Positions 11,445 to 24,079 are shown, numbered from the stretch's first letter. The stretch is 64,000 nucleotides of DNA from Achatina immaculata (GCA_009760885.1 CM019693.1:2856300-2920299); one strand, 5' to 3'. Translations and numbers: made by a program. Notes: generated from the sequence alone by a model not told the origin.

Positions 11445-12400
11445 CATCACCACTACCACCACCACCACCACCACAACCACCATCATAATTGCCACCATCA
11501 TCATCGTCATCACCATCATCATTATAACTACAACCACCATCACCACCACCATCATCATCACCACCACCATCACCATCAGAACCACCATCATCACCATCAC
11601 AACCACCACCATCATCATCATCAACGCCACCATCACCACCATCGCCACCATCACCACCATCATCATCGCCATCATCACCATCACCACCACCATCACCATA
11701 ATCATCATCATCACCACCATTATCATCATCACCATCATCACCACCATCACCATCATTACCACCATCACCATCATCATCATCACAACCACCACCACCACAA
11801 TCACCACTATCACCATCAACTTCACCATCACTATCACCACCATCACCATTACCACAATCACCATCAACATCACCGTCAACATCACCATCACTGTCATCAC
11901 CACCACCATCATCAACATCACCATCATTATCACCACCATTACCATCACCATCACTATAATCACCACAACCATCAACGTCACCATCACTATTACCATCACC
12001 GAAATCACCACCACTATCAATATCACCATCACTACCACCATCACCACCATCAACATCACCATCATCACCATCACCACCACCATCAACATCACCATCACTA
12101 CCACCATCAACATCACCGAAATCACCACCACCATCAACATCACCATCACCACCACCATCATCATTATCACTATCACCATCACCACCACCATCATCATTAT
12201 CACTATCACCATCACCACTACCATCAACATCACTATCAACATCACCATCAACGTCACCACCACCATCAACATCACCATTACTATCATCACCATCACCACC
12301 AGCACGACCATCACCATCACCACTGCCATCAACATCACCACCACCATCACCATCACTATCATCATCACCACCATCACCATCACCACCATCACGCATGATA
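11445..12400 (+). repeat. ~950 bp imperfect (ATC/ACC)n tract
   Basis: This is a near-continuous run of CAC, CAT and ATC triplets with a few CGT and AAC interruptions. Because the period is three, both strands show long open frames (Asp/Gly-rich or Met/Val-rich on minus). These are artefacts of the repeat and not proteins. Confidence 0.95.
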
Positions 12401-12799
12401 AGTTTCGACAAGTGATTCACATCAGATTGACCTGCTGTTTCAACAAAAAAAAAAAAGAAAAAACGGCACATGTCTTCCCCTCTCAGCTCTAGCTTTTGAG
12501 ATACAGAACATGTGCCACACAGCACTCCGCTCACCCATAACAAATCAGGATATTTTAATGTAATGTTTAAATTAATATCTTTTAAACGTGAAGGAAACAA
12601 ATTAAAGATTAGAAGAAAATTGTACCACATGAAAATCTACTTATTTCATAGCAAAATTACAAGTTTATGACACAAACTTTCCACTCACTCAACACACAAG
12701 GAGCTCCTTTTATAAGACTTCCAAGTGGGCAATCCCGCTTAAGATTCCAACAATAGTGGGCCGTCGTGTGTTCTACCTTTCCTTCTGCCCCAGCTCCTC

Positions 12800-13235
12800 A
12801 CACTAATTAATTCATTCATTCATTCATTCATGTATTCATTTGCATGTCCCTTGCGGAACTTTGCCTCCCTAACAGCACTCCTGTAGGCCTCTCGGTTGTG
12901 AGCAAGATGGTCTGCCGCTGATGCGTCCATTTGCAGACCATCAACTATGTCTTGCAGCCATCTTCGCCTTGGTCTTCCTCTCTTTCTTTTTCCCAATATG
13001 TACCCTTCCAAGATAGTCTTCTCTAGATTAGCATGACGTTTAATGTGTCCAAAATATTTAAGTTTTCTCTGTTTAATCCTCTTTACTAGCCAGCCTTCTT
13101 CAATATTAAGTTCCTGCAGTATGGATATATTTGCTCTTTTTTTTGTGTCCATGATATTTGAAGAACTCTTCTGTAGCATTTACATTCAGCGGCATTTATG
13201 TGTTTCTGAGCTGTTTTGTTAAGTGTCCACTCTTC
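12800..13235 (-). mobile_element. LINE-B 3' fragment
   Basis: On the minus strand this reads the RT C-terminus, with an open frame 13179-12820 containing 'KLKYFGHIKRH' and 'GKRKRGRPRRRW'. It ends in a (TGAA)n tail at 12807-12831. The 5' end is truncated near 'cacttaacaaaacagc'. Confidence 0.85.
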
Positions 13236-13827
13236 ACACTATAAACAATAAATCCAGGCAAGGTTTGGGCGCACTACAAAAGTTGGTTGGATAGTAGATA
13301 GTGATATCAGCCGCCATTCAAATATTTATTATCGCATCTTTCATGCAAGTTTCCCAGCCTCCACAGTGTCACTACAAGCCTGTATGTCTGTGTATGATTG
13401 GGTGAATTCGAGTTATCCTTCTTATACGAGATAGAAATCAATCATTTCACGAAAAGAAAGAAAGGGAAAAAAAAAAAAACCGAAAAGGAAACGCTTCTTT
13501 ACTGATTCATTATGAGGCTTTGATTGGGATAGGAAAAGTCACCGCCAGACATTCTTGTGAGATCGCACAAAGAGAGAAAAAAAAATGAAGATAATTCTGT
13601 TAACGACACGGAAAAGGCAAATATGTCAGTATAGGTAATAAATAAGGCGTGCGTACAATATTCGCGATTAATTTTTCACAGCAGAGGTGACCTTAACTGC
13701 CTAGCTCCGGTGCTGGTCCTGGAGAGCGGCTTCGTTACATTCGGGGCATGCCCACGTGTTTGACCTTTGACATCAGGGTGTCCTTCACTGTGTTCAGAGA
13801 AATGATTCTTCTGATGTTGTGTTAAAG
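13236..13827. other. Intergenic, no gene recognised
   Basis: Sequence downstream of the host gene's stop codon, with A-rich runs. A possible TTTATT (minus-strand AATAAA) lies near 13324, more than 1.3 kb beyond the stop, so it is not claimed as the polyadenylation signal. Confidence 0.4.
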
Positions 13828-13975
13828 AAACATGGAGAAGAACATCAGAGAGGATGTTGAGCAATAGAGGGCTCACCTGGGCAAGAGCAGAGGGGAAAAA
13901 AGGCAAAGGACAGGCTTTTGTGGAAAACCCTTGCGGAAGCCCCGTGTGCCCTGGGCACTTAAGGTTCAGAGAGAT
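13828..13975 (+). mobile_element. LINE-A 3' fragment
   Basis: Contains 'ggatgttgagcaatagaggg' through 'cttaaggttcagagag', the LINE-A 3' terminus. The left and right flanks share an imperfect 'atg.tgtgtt', a possible target duplication. Confidence 0.8.
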
Positions 13976-14109
13976 GGTGTGTTGATTTTTATATGGTACA
14001 TGATCTAGCATTTAGTCTGGATTTGCATCCACTAGCTCAACAGAGTCTATTTGATACGCCAAAGCTAGTAGTCCATGATGAGCTGTAGCAAACTGTACTG
14101 CAAAAAGTG

Positions 14110-14369
14110 TAAACAGCTAGTCAGCGGCCAGGACATTTGACTGTGAACATATTTAATATGCAAGTTGTATGTTTATATATATATATATATGCATGTATTC
14201 TGTGGCCCTTATGTGTGAAATGTGATCTGAACCGTTATTTGTATTGTGTGCGTTCATTGATGAGTGTCTTGTTGTTGTCATAGTAAACTTATTTTGTTAG
14301 TTATCTTACACACTGAGATAATTTTTTAAAATAATTTGATACGAGAGATGATGAGGAAACAGATAAGCC

Positions 14370-14420
<51 letters not shown>

Positions 14421-14600
14421 TGGACTGCTGTCTAACTAGGATCCAGGAGCTGGGGTGGTTGTGGTCAGATTTTCTTCAAAATTAGGGTTGGGAAGGAGGG
14501 GGGGGTGTGTCACAGTACGTTGGTACTGTTGGAAGAATTTAATTACTTAATTACCACTCTCATAAGTCCCTCACTCCCCTCACTCTCTTCTTTATGCTAG
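14110..14600 (+). repeat. Dispersed repeat H, copy 1
   Basis: Blocks such as 'ttttgttagttatcttacac', 'aatatgcaagtt' and the G-run with 'ttcttcaaaattagg' recur in reverse orientation at 29870-30340. It includes (AT)n at 14384-14415. It may be the ends of an unrecognised element. It lies just outside the host gene's 3' end. Confidence 0.55.
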
Positions 14601-14689
14601 TATTTAAATAATACATTCAAATTAACGCTTCCCCCCCCCCCCCACCCTCCTCTAATTGACAGATTTGCTATCAGTAACTGACAGGTTTT

Positions 14690-17600
14690 CTATCGGTGAT
14701 TGACAGGTTTGCTATCAGCGGCATCGCTGCCGGATGTGGGTGCTCGACAGTGGGAACTATCCTCAGTGATGCCGCTGTCCAGGGTGTCCACCGACGACTG
14801 CCGTTTGAGACCTTCCTCGCCGTTGTCGCTCCCGTGAGCGGGATGCCTGATCTGCTGGGAGCTTGGAGGCTGCGGTGACTGCAGAGGCCGTTGCAGATGG
14901 TGAGAAGATTGGTGCTGGCGCTCCTGCTGTGAGTGTCTGTGCGGTTGGAGCGGACTTTGGTGATGCTGGATCTGCGGTAAATAGTGCTCTTGCTCTCGCT
15001 CAGGCCGGAAACTATGCTGATTAAGAAACTGCTGATTAAGAAACTGCTGCTGTTCAGCCGCGTTTTGTCCAAGATGAGGACCTTGGTATATTCCGGGCCG
15101 CGGGTCATGATGGATCTGAGGGTGTTGACGCGAGTGATGATCATAAGAAGTTTCGTAAAAGTAGCTTTTCTGAGGATGGTTTATGTGAGGAGGATGATGA
15201 TGAGCGCGATTAAAATGCTGTTGTAGGTTCTGCGGATGACGGCTGTAGAAAGCTTGTTGCCCCGCCTCCTGTCGTGGCCGACTAGAATCAAAGGCGTTTT
15301 GAGCGTGGGGTTTTTGTTGACGAAGCTGTGGCAGATAACGCTGCTGCGCTGATGGAATGCTGCCAACCACATTCGCGCTGAAATGTGGTTTGGCGATTTC
15401 ATCCGCCGTTCTGTCTGAAGACTGCAAACTTTCAAAGTTGCCATGCTGGTTGCTGAACTGGTTGCCGTTGATCTGGTTATTTCCAAGGTAGGCGCTGTTA
15501 CTGTCGCATGCAGTCCGTGTACTAGCTTCAGCCAGTGTTGTAACTTTACCGACCATTTTACGTCGCTTTTTCAAATATGGTACGAGGTCACTGTCATCTA
15601 CAGGCAGATCACGTACTGAACGTGACCTAGGGCAACGTATACAACCTAAATCTGTGCCATTTCTGTTGCCTTCCTTATGACTTAAGTTGCCTTTAGAAGA
15701 ACTGCTTTTTTGAATTTGTATAAATCGCTGAGATTCATTCTCGAGGCACGAGCCTCTTATGTTACGAGAATCGCCATCACAACTTGGGAACAAGTGTTGT
15801 GAAGTCTCTGCCCGCGGTATTGGAAGAAAACTTTTATCACAACAGTCGAAACAGTTTTCACGATTTTCGCCCGAGTATGTGTTTCCTTCGTTCCTTCTGG
15901 GATTACTTCTTTGACTGTCGCAGTGAGGCTCCGCGGTTCGAGTTGTTCCCACAGCGCCGGGTTCAGAAGTCTGAACTGCCGAGTCCCGCCTTTGACTAAA
16001 AACTGCGCTTTCATTGCAACTAGGAAATTCTTTCACTTCACGCATGCTAGAATCAGTGACGGTTCTGCTTCCTCTGTTGTCATGGTAACGCACACGGCGC
16101 CTGTATTTTGTTGGTGTCAGAAGTCTGTCTCCTGGAGAGAACACTGCCATGATGGAATCTAAATTTGGCGTGAGCTCTAAATTTAAGACTTTCTCATTGC
16201 GCCAGTCCCATTTCATGGGGTCATCTTCCGTGAAACATGAGCCAACGAAGTTCTTCTTTGATAAAAATTGCTGTCCATCAGAACTACTTTCAACAGACTT
16301 GAAATTCTCACGCCAGTCCTGCTTTTTCACGCGATATTTTGTTGGTGTAAGTGAGCGCTCTCTGAAGTAATTCATCTCTTGTGTCATCCCTTCGGTGAAT
16401 GTCCTCCTAGCTTCAGTGTACTCACTTGCCGCACTGACGTTACTGTCCTTCCCAAAATGAGGTTGATATCTGGCGGGACAGCCATCGCAGTTGTTTTCCC
16501 CCGACAACCAGCTCTGGGCTGGCAACTGATTCGAGCATTCTGGAGAAAGTAACTCTATCGTGGAGAAAAACGAACTCTCCTTGTTTTCCCCACGAAAGTG
16601 CGACTTGGTTTCTCTTGCATGTTCTATATTATGTCCGCGGCAATGTTCATTAGGAACTAAGCGGTGTCCACAGTTCGTTTCACATATAGACTGGGAATCG
16701 ATCTTTAAATCGTTGTTAGCTCGGGACGAACCTCTGCTGCTACTGCCATGTTCTTTGTATATCGGTTTATGTCGCCGTTTCAAGTACATGGCGCTTTCAT
16801 CATAAACGGTTTTCCTGTGGACAGCTTCTTTTACCAAGGGTTTGTGTCTTCGCTTCAGGTAAGTGGTATCTTCATTAAATACAACGGGAACATTTCCTAT
16901 ATGCCGGAATTCACGTCGGCTGTCGTTGTTTGCCAACAGCACAGGTGCAGCTGGCGATGAAATATTATCCTGAATCATGCTCGTCAGTCGTGACTTCTCA
17001 CTTTCAGAAAATGATTCTTTGTTCATGTTTTCCTTATAAAAGCATGCATCGTGTGTATAATCAATGTGGGTTCCATTTGTCTCGTATGAATCACTCGAAG
17101 TTGAGTTTTTGGATCTCTCCCCAGAACCTTGAATTCGGAAATAATCATTGCTGTCCCATGCGTAATCTTTGCCGTCCAACTTTGATGGTGAAGTAATAAT
17201 ACTACTTTCGTGCAATAAATCTGTCGGGGGCGAAGCATTCTTAACTTTTCTGACAGATCCGCGGCGAGATCTCACGTCGCCATGGTAGTTAAGATCAACA
17301 AATTGCGGTGACCAATCCCCTTTCAAGAAATGTCTGCTATCCTCTGAATCGTGATTGGCTGAAGCGTCAGAGGGATTGTTTTCATTGTCAGACCAATCAC
17401 TCTTTTCAGATTTGTTGGAAGCGCTAGATGAAGGTGACTTTGGGATGCCGTCATCCATCGGTTCCTGCGTCGTCTCCAACATGCGTTCATTTTCTGGAAG
17501 CGAAACATCTCTAGGTGGTGTGAGATATCTGTCACAAGTGATTCTCGGTGATAAAGTTTCCATCTTTTCACTAGCTAGCTCCGAGTCTACGACGCCTTTG

Positions 17601-19750
17601 TTGCCTTTTGCATATAAATCCCCGTTTTCTGATTTCTTGCTTAAAAAGGACAGTTCTAACGGCCGCAATACCTCACTATGATCTGATCCCGGCATATCTT
17701 TGTCGTCAATGTCAAACGTATTCCACTTCCTTGTTTTATTCAGACAGCCTCGTATAGGTCTTCTCTTAAAGCCAAAAGCGTCATACTTGCTGCTGTTATA
17801 GTGGGAGTCAGCTTGTGCGTCGGAGTCAGGCAAGGACATGGATCTAGGTGTGCCCAGTTCTGATTCCGTGACGTATATTTACTGTTGATTCTTGAAGGCG
17901 ATTCTGTTGTGTTTAAGCCGTCGTTCTGGTCGTTGCTAACGTTGTAACTGCTTCTGACTTCTCTTTCATCGTTAGGATCATCGTTTCCATCCTGGCCAAA
18001 GTTTGGAGTGAAGTCGTTTCTGCCTTCATCTTTGATATGTTTTATGAAAGCTGCGCTGGAGTCTGGAACTGATCCAACCTCTGCTCTCTCTTTTCTTGTA
18101 AAGCCACCATCCCCATGCGGTAGGGATAATGACTTCCGCAACGTTCGCTCTTCTGATAAGCTTTTATGTTGTGACCAGGTAATTTTGTGATCGGTTCAGG
18201 ATATGAAGTGTCAAAAGATAAGGAAGATCGGTTTAAACGTGGACGGCCAGCACCGTCTACGCTGGTCATGCCGCTGAGAAATCTGGACATACTGGTCTCA
18301 CTGGAGTTTAAGTCAAAGTCTGCAGCGGTCTGGTCGGAAACCAGCCAGTCAAAAGAAGTTTCCGAGGCTTCTTCTTGTGGAATGGACTCGTTGTCACGCT
18401 CTGATGCCTCCTCGATGATCTCATACACCCGCTGATCAAGATCTTGTTTCTTAATTGCTGGTCCCGTCTGGTCAAGATTGCAGTCAGAGCAGTACATGTC
18501 CTCACATGATAGTCTCCAACAGTCCTTGTGGTCTTTATGTTGCTCCATAAGAAAATTACCAAGACATGCATTATATGTATCATTCTGAACTTCTCTGATA
18601 CGTGGATCATATAATTTAGCGTCGGTTTCAGTCCGTTGTGTGCGGGGATTTAAATCTATGGCGGGTAATTGCGACGGAGGTTCATTAGAATGTGCCTGAA
18701 AGTTTCCACTCAAGGAGATATCAGAAGACATCTGCGTCATAACACTTCTGACTGCGTCATCTGTGGATGACGACTCAGCAATCTCATAATGATGACTCCT
18801 CGAAACTGGAGATCCTGTTGGTGAAGAAGACAACGGAGAAGCTGATGATTTATAATTTAAATTTCTCGCGTCTGTTTTAATTGGGTATGGCTGATGGGTC
18901 TCATCTAATGAAAAACTCCTCAGGTAATGCCGGTGGGCAGGTGACACAGGTGCAGAACGCTTTTCCTGCTTCAGGTTGATTAAAACAGACTCCACGACAT
19001 CGCTGACTTTAAGAAATGGCGACGCGGGGTCAGTACGAACTTTAGTAGTGCCAGAAAACGCTGGACACTGTCTGAGGTTTGTTTCGTTGCTACCGTTTTC
19101 ACTTTGAACAGTTCCACCAAATGAATTACTTTTCGAAGGTCTCACGAGGCGGCTCACGCTGGAAGGCACAGTGGCAATGGAGGAAACAGAAGGAGAATTA
19201 ACTCCCTTTCTCATGCCAGATTCAGTCTGCTCGTCCTTGTTATTTGCTGCCACGTTGTTACCTGCTCTGTTATTATGATTATTCTCCTGTCTCTTATCAG
19301 CGAAGAAGAATGATGGCATGCCAGTGAGCGCGTCCACGTCTGGCGTGATGACAATGTCGGGAGTCATTGACTCATCTGCACCGCGTCGACCGATCTCAAC
19401 CCGCAATACCGGAGACGCTCTGAGGTCCTGCCTGTTAGCTGCAAGTGTCGCTACCTGGTTGCTGTTTACGCTGATTTCGCTGATACCGCTTGCAGAAACG
19501 CTGTTGCTGAATTTCGGTGACTTGTCGCTAGAAGCTGCTGCTGTCCGTGCTGCCACGACAGTTGCTGCGAAGGTTGAGCCAGGAGTAGGAGAATTCCGTG
19601 AGGCAGATTTGTCTTCCGGTCTCAGATAAGTGGAGTATCCTGAGGTCTTCCCGTGCCCTGTATGAGAACCTCTGTCCTCCTTATTACTAACTAGGGGCCT
19701 GTCTTGGTTGTTGTCCGTTTCCCTCTGAAAATTCTTGTAAGAGTTGGTGT
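14690..19750 (-). CDS. Terminal exon (exon 8) of the CH/filamin-repeat gene
   Basis: A single 5,061 bp coding exon. The acceptor 'cctctcctcag' supplies phase 1 continuity (G+AC = Asp) from exon 7, and the exon ends at TAG 14690-14692. It reads in three successive frames: 19750 to about 18180, about 18180 to 17873, then to the stop. Each switch needs one extra base at a short A-run, after which the exon would be 1,687 codons. The protein is low-complexity and Ser/Asn/Arg-rich, with repeated basic motifs (YLKRRHKP twice, YLKKRRKM, LTPTKYR twice) and a Gln/His-rich stretch near the C-terminus. No folded domain was recognised. It is probably a disordered cytoskeletal or signalling tail. The minus-strand frames within it are real and the plus-strand ones are shadows. 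Confidence 0.85.
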
Positions 19751-20130
19751 CTGAGGAGAGGAATTTAAGCATGCGTTACAAATTAAACATATGTTACAAC
19801 TGAAAACATGTTGCAATTTATTTTTATTTCCTTCTGTTTGAGTGCAAAACGTTTCGACATTTATTGCCTTTAATACGTTTACTGCAAAATTTCGTTTCAT
19901 TGAGCATTAAGAACGGCAGCAGCAAGCTTTAGATAGTTTTTGTTGTTGCTTTTCTTGTTTTTAAATGTTTACCAGTCATTCATTTTGTGAACACTTTGCA
20001 GTTTTGCACCGTTCATTTCTTTGTAGCTGTTGTTAGTCTCAAAGCTCTCTGATCTAGGAATTCCAGTTGTTTGCCCTGTGAGTCTCAAGCAGCATATGCA
20101 TGAACAAAAAGATATCAAAGAAATATGGAT
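19751..20130 (-). other. Intron sequence between exons 7 and 8
   Basis: This starts immediately upstream of the exon 8 acceptor. It is A/T-rich with no recognised element until repeat J begins near 20140. Confidence 0.6.
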
Positions 20131-20139
20131 GGGAGGGAG

Positions 20140-20690
20140 TGCCTGGCGCATGAGAACCGCTACATAGAGGAATATGGGACACATGGTCCACAGGGACTGA
20201 ACTCGAAATTCAGCTATACTTAAACTCAACAATAATATTCCATTTCTACTGAGTTCTCATTTATTTTTTTTCCTGACCAGCACATGATATTCAGGGAGCT
20301 TCACCAACGCTCTATTGCAACAGCCTCTACTCTAAACTCACGTATTCCTCTATTGCATCCACACTTTTCTCGACTTGTCAACCTTGTCATTCCTCTTTCT
20401 TCTGTCTCCTTTGTCCGCAAACCTCCTTACCACAAACCAGTCAGACTGGCATCGCACCTGCCAAGTCTTCTTTTAAACATTCACATTACTCCACCACACG
20501 CTTTCTCAGACACAGCTTCTTACAAGTCACAGCTAAGTGCTCTATTTCTTCTTAGTCATTCTTTTCCATTCTTATTTGTTAGTATGTCACTGATGTGAAT
20601 TTATATATTGTCTTCTCCTCCTATTTCTCTGCCCTGTATGACTTTTTCATGATTAAGGTATAAACCGAAGCGTTACAGCCGTGTGCTCAT
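20140..20690 (+). repeat. Dispersed repeat J, copy 3 (intronic)
   Basis: The longest copy of the repeat also seen at 60-278 and 10830-11280, here inside intron 7 in antisense to the gene. No terminal repeats or tail were identified. Confidence 0.6.
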
Positions 20691-20721
20691 TATAACCAAC
20701 TATTCCTACTTTCTTGGAGTA

Positions 20722-21050
20722 CATTCATTCATTCATTTGCATGTCCTTGCGGAACTTTGCCTCCCTAACAGCAATCCTGTAGGCCTCTCGGTTGTGAGCA
20801 AGATGGCCTGCTGCTGATGCATCCATTTGCAGATCATCAACGATGTCTTGCAGCCATCTTCGCCTTGGTCTTTCTCTCTTTCTTTTTCCCATTATGTACC
20901 CTTCCAATACGGTATTCTCTAGATTATCATGACGTTTAATGTGTCTAAAATATTTAAGTTTTCTCACTTTAATCCTCTTTACTAGCCAGCCTTCTTCAAT
21001 ACTAAGCTCTTGTAGTATATATATATATTTGTTCTTTTTTACATTATGAA
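20722..21050 (-). mobile_element. LINE-B 3' fragment (intronic)
   Basis: On the minus strand it encodes 'EEGWLVKRIKVRKLKYF' and 'GKRKRERPRRRW' and ends with a short (TGAA)n tail near 20724. It lies in the same orientation as the host gene, in intron 7. Confidence 0.85.
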
Positions 21051-21126
21051 TAGAACCATTAAAATAATCCACTTCCCATAAATTTAATTTGTGCCCCATA
21101 AACGCCTCAAACTGCCAATATCTCAC

Positions 21127-21304
21127 CAGCTTTGCACCGCCTGTCATCTTCGGACATCTCCGAGTCACCGCTGTTTTGTCGTGACAGTGTGGGCGTCACG
21201 TCGCATATAATCTCCTCCCCATTGGGAGTGATGACTTTTCTCAGGATCCGCCTCTTCATCCTCGTCAGTTGCTTGGACACCTGCGCCACGTGGGTCAGTT
21301 TTCG
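21127..21304 (-). CDS. Exon 7 of the CH/filamin-repeat gene
   Basis: 178 bp, entering in phase 0 after 'ttgacgcag' and leaving in phase 1 at 'aaagctg|gtgaga'. It encodes a basic segment (KRRILRKVITPNGEEI) and then an acidic, Ser-rich stretch (SGDSEMSEDDRR). This looks like a short conserved motif leading into the disordered tail. An alternative acceptor ('ggcgcag') lies 24 nt further in and would remove eight residues in frame. Confidence 0.75.
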
Positions 21305-21411
21305 CTGCGTCAAGAGATAGAAAATGCGCTCTTTAGACTTGAGTCAAACGTCATTTCCATATACGGTCATGGATAACAGAACACGGTCCCAGTTTTATTC
21401 TGACCTTAGCC

Positions 21412-21790
21412 AGCGTGGGAAGGGACAAAGACGCTGTCCGATTTGACAATCAACGACCCATGGCTGACATGCTAGCACCAGGACAGCGAACCGTAGCTTA
21501 ATAAGACTTCGTCCCAGCTCTCTGTTGGTACCCCTAGTAACAGACCTGGATTAGCCAAAGGATTAGGGATCGTCGTAGTCCCCATGGCGATGAAGTCTGC
21601 TAGGGAGGTATCGCATATCCCTTGCTTTTTTAGCTCCACGCAGAGACTGGAAAAATAGCCACTGTAACCCACTCCCAATCCGACACGATGTCGTGCCTCA
21701 ACATCTTCACCGCATCGGCTGCAAAGAACAACAGTTCGCAGTTCGAAGAAGTAGAAGAAGAAGAAAGAAGAAGAAGAAGGAAGAACCCAC
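21412..21790 (+). mobile_element. SINE-like family F, copy 2 (intronic)
   Basis: Runs from 'gacaatcaacgacccatggc' through 'gcatcggctgcaaagaac' to a (GAA)n-rich tail (21740-21785). It lies 85 bp upstream of exon 7 on the minus strand, in antisense. Confidence 0.75.
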
Positions 21791-22264
21791 CCGAATCCAC
21801 TTCCCGTACCACTCCACGCCAAGATCTATTTCACAGCTTGGACTGCAGACAACTCCAGTTTTCTACACGTTGCAAATCAACAAGAGAAATAATCTACGGT
21901 GGTAGCGCAGCTGATGAACATGACAGTACAAAGTATTCTCATTCATGGTACACAAAGCAGAGCAGTGTTACACCTTAACATATGGCACAATTTGTGAGAG
22001 TTCTTTATTTGGAAAAGACGAAGACGTACATTATGTCTTATGTATCTGACATTATACTTTCTGAGCCTTTACCTACAGTCTTTGTACCGTCAGTAACATA
22101 ACGTAACAAGCAAATATGCAGGGCCACACATGCTCGTATGCAGCCGTAGAAATATACCTGTAAACATATAGCATACTTCAATATATACAGCACAAATACG
22201 AGAAACATATTCATATACATATAAACAAATACCCGTATGTCAAAAAGGTTGACATTTGACATCT

Positions 22265-22455
22265 GTATGACCTGTGGACAGGAAAAATAAAAAGAAGAAA
22301 AGCCGGGGGAGGATCAAGAGAAATGATACTAGACAGTCTGACGAGATGGTGTGAAAGATCACCAACTGAGCTAATGGCCTGCACGAAGGATCGGGTACTC
22401 TGGAGAAGCATAATAACCAACGTCAGTCGGCATGGCACATGATGATGATGATGAT
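22265..22455 (+). mobile_element. LINE-D 3' fragment with (ATG)n tail
   Basis: Matches the C-terminal coding end of the copy at 57005-58640: 'gataatactagacagtctg'-like, 'aactgagctaatggcctgc', 'cgtcagtcggcatggcacatg', then (ATG)n. Confidence 0.8.
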
Positions 22456-22735
22456 GTCCTGTGGCATCTGCATGTCGTAGGGGGTGTGAAGTTTTAGAGT
22501 CATGCCAATTCTACGCCACTACACCATTTGAGGTAGAGGTGCCAGCATTTGTCCTGGTTGGTTTTATTTTCCTAGGGAAACCCCAGGTGACAGTTATTTT
22601 AGGCTGGGTTGACCCGGGTGCTGGGTGGTTGGACAAACAAATCCGCCAGAAATGAGTGTGAAATCGAACCAGAAACCTGATCGGCAGACGAATGCACCAA
22701 CCACTACACTGACGCGGCACAATACAAATACATCA
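22456..22735 (-). mobile_element. tRNA-derived SINE (family S1), full-looking
   Basis: On the minus strand the head has an A-box region 'gtgtagtggttggtgcattc' and B-box 'ggttcgattt' about 30 nt later. A body follows with 'ccctaggaaaataaaacc' and 'tggcacctctacctcaa'. The body is shared with the copy at 37505-37710. Both Pol III boxes are visible. Confidence 0.75.
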
Positions 22736-22739
22736 AATA

Positions 22740-23650
22740 TTCATTCATTCATTCATTTGCATGTCCCTTGTGGAACTTTGCCTCCCTAACAGCACTCTTA
22801 TAGGCCTCTCGGTTGTGAGCAAGATGGCCTGCTGCTGATGCATTCATTTGCCGATCATCAACGATGTCTTGCAGCCATCTTCTCCTTGGTCTTCCTCTCT
22901 TTCTTTTTCCCATTATGTACCTCATTATGACGGGTTTCTTAGATTATCATGATGTTTAATGTGTCCAAAATGTGTCTTTGTTTAATCCTCTTTACTAGCC
23001 AGCCTTCTTCAATATTAAGTTCTTGTAGTATAGATATATTTGTTCTTTTTTGTGTCCACGATATTTGAAGAACTCTTCTGTAGCATTTACATTCAAAGGA
23101 ATTTATGTGTTTCTCAGCTGTTTTGTTAAGTGTCCAGGTCTCACAGGCATATGTTGCCATGGGAAAGATGCATTCCCTTAAAAATCTTATTCTTGTGGTT
23201 CTGTCTGCTCCTCTCCACAGATTCTTTAGTTGTCTTTACCTTCTGAAGAGAGATAGATGTCCTCCTTTTCATTTTCCTCATTGTGTCTCCATTATTAATT
23301 AGCAGTGATCTAAGATATTCAAAACTCTCCACTTCTTCCAGTTTTTCCTCATTGATGCATATTTCAGTTGCCTTATTTGTTGTGTCAGCTCTCATCAATT
23401 TAGTTTTCTTCGCATTAAGATAGAGGTTTTTGCTCTTTACTATTCTTACGGACCTGACATAATTAGTTTTTTCCGTTCCTTTTTGTGTTGTGGACAGTAA
23501 TACTGTGTCATCAGCATATCTAATCTCTGGTATTTTATAACCTCCAATTATGGCATTGTAATATTCTTTGTCTACATCTTCTCTAACATTCCTCATTATA
23601 TTTTCTGTATACAAGTTTAATAAGTAAAGCGACAACATTTGTATATAAAT
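22740..23650 (-). mobile_element. LINE-B, RT C-terminal half (intronic)
   Basis: On the minus strand, 23638-23141 holds 'IRYADDTVLLSTTQKG' (catalytic motif) and the following connector, and 23160-22939 the 'TYACETWTLNKTAEKHIN' region. There are small deletions near 22930 and a (TGAA)n tail at 22740-22752. It lies in intron 6. Confidence 0.85.
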
Positions 23651-23695
23651 TTCTTTCTAATGTCCTGCGTGTGTCCTCCTGAACCTGGTACTTAC

Positions 23696-23815
23696 CATGA
23701 TCCGATCCGCGGGTTTTTGTGCAGCGCTGGCTTGCTCTTCTATGCTCTGTAACATATCAAAGGGCACAACTCGGGGTTTTGGTACCAAGTTCCAAGAACT
23801 GAGCCAGTCACTCAC
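23696..23815 (-). CDS. Exon 6 of the CH/filamin-repeat gene
   Basis: 120 bp, phase 0 at both ends, with acceptor 'cccttgcag' and donor 'atg|gtaagt'. It encodes 40 residues starting VSDWLSSWNLVPKPR, a linker after the filamin repeat with no recognised domain. It is flanked by clean consensus splice sites. Confidence 0.8.
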
Positions 23816-24079
23816 CTGCAAGGGGAAAATAACTGCGCATGTCATAAGAAAAAAAAAGTAATTCGTGCATTATGCCCCTTCGTGTCCTCAATGGCAGTTA
23901 AAAACTGTCCTCCAACCAGCACACAAGCGCCCCTCGATTGTTCGCGAGGTCGCATTATTAAATAAAAATATTTTTAAAAAGACAGACAAATTCGTTGATC
24001 TGAATTAATAAGTTTCACGTGCGCCTGTCTGTATGAGCGACATCATGAATCATCTCTCGTCAACCATTTGCTCTTCACA

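Noticed and set aside
11391..12630. Minus-strand frames of 333 and 402 codons (Met/Val- and Asp/Gly-rich)
   Set aside because: They are translations of the ATC/ACC triplet tract. A period of three keeps several frames open.
14696..17681. Plus-strand frames of 60-108 codons
   Set aside because: Antisense shadows of the minus-strand terminal exon, which has far longer frames and splice continuity.
17865..18190. Programmed frameshifting in the terminal exon
   Set aside because: Neither frame switch has a canonical slippery heptamer or an obvious downstream structure. A consensus error at A-runs is simpler.
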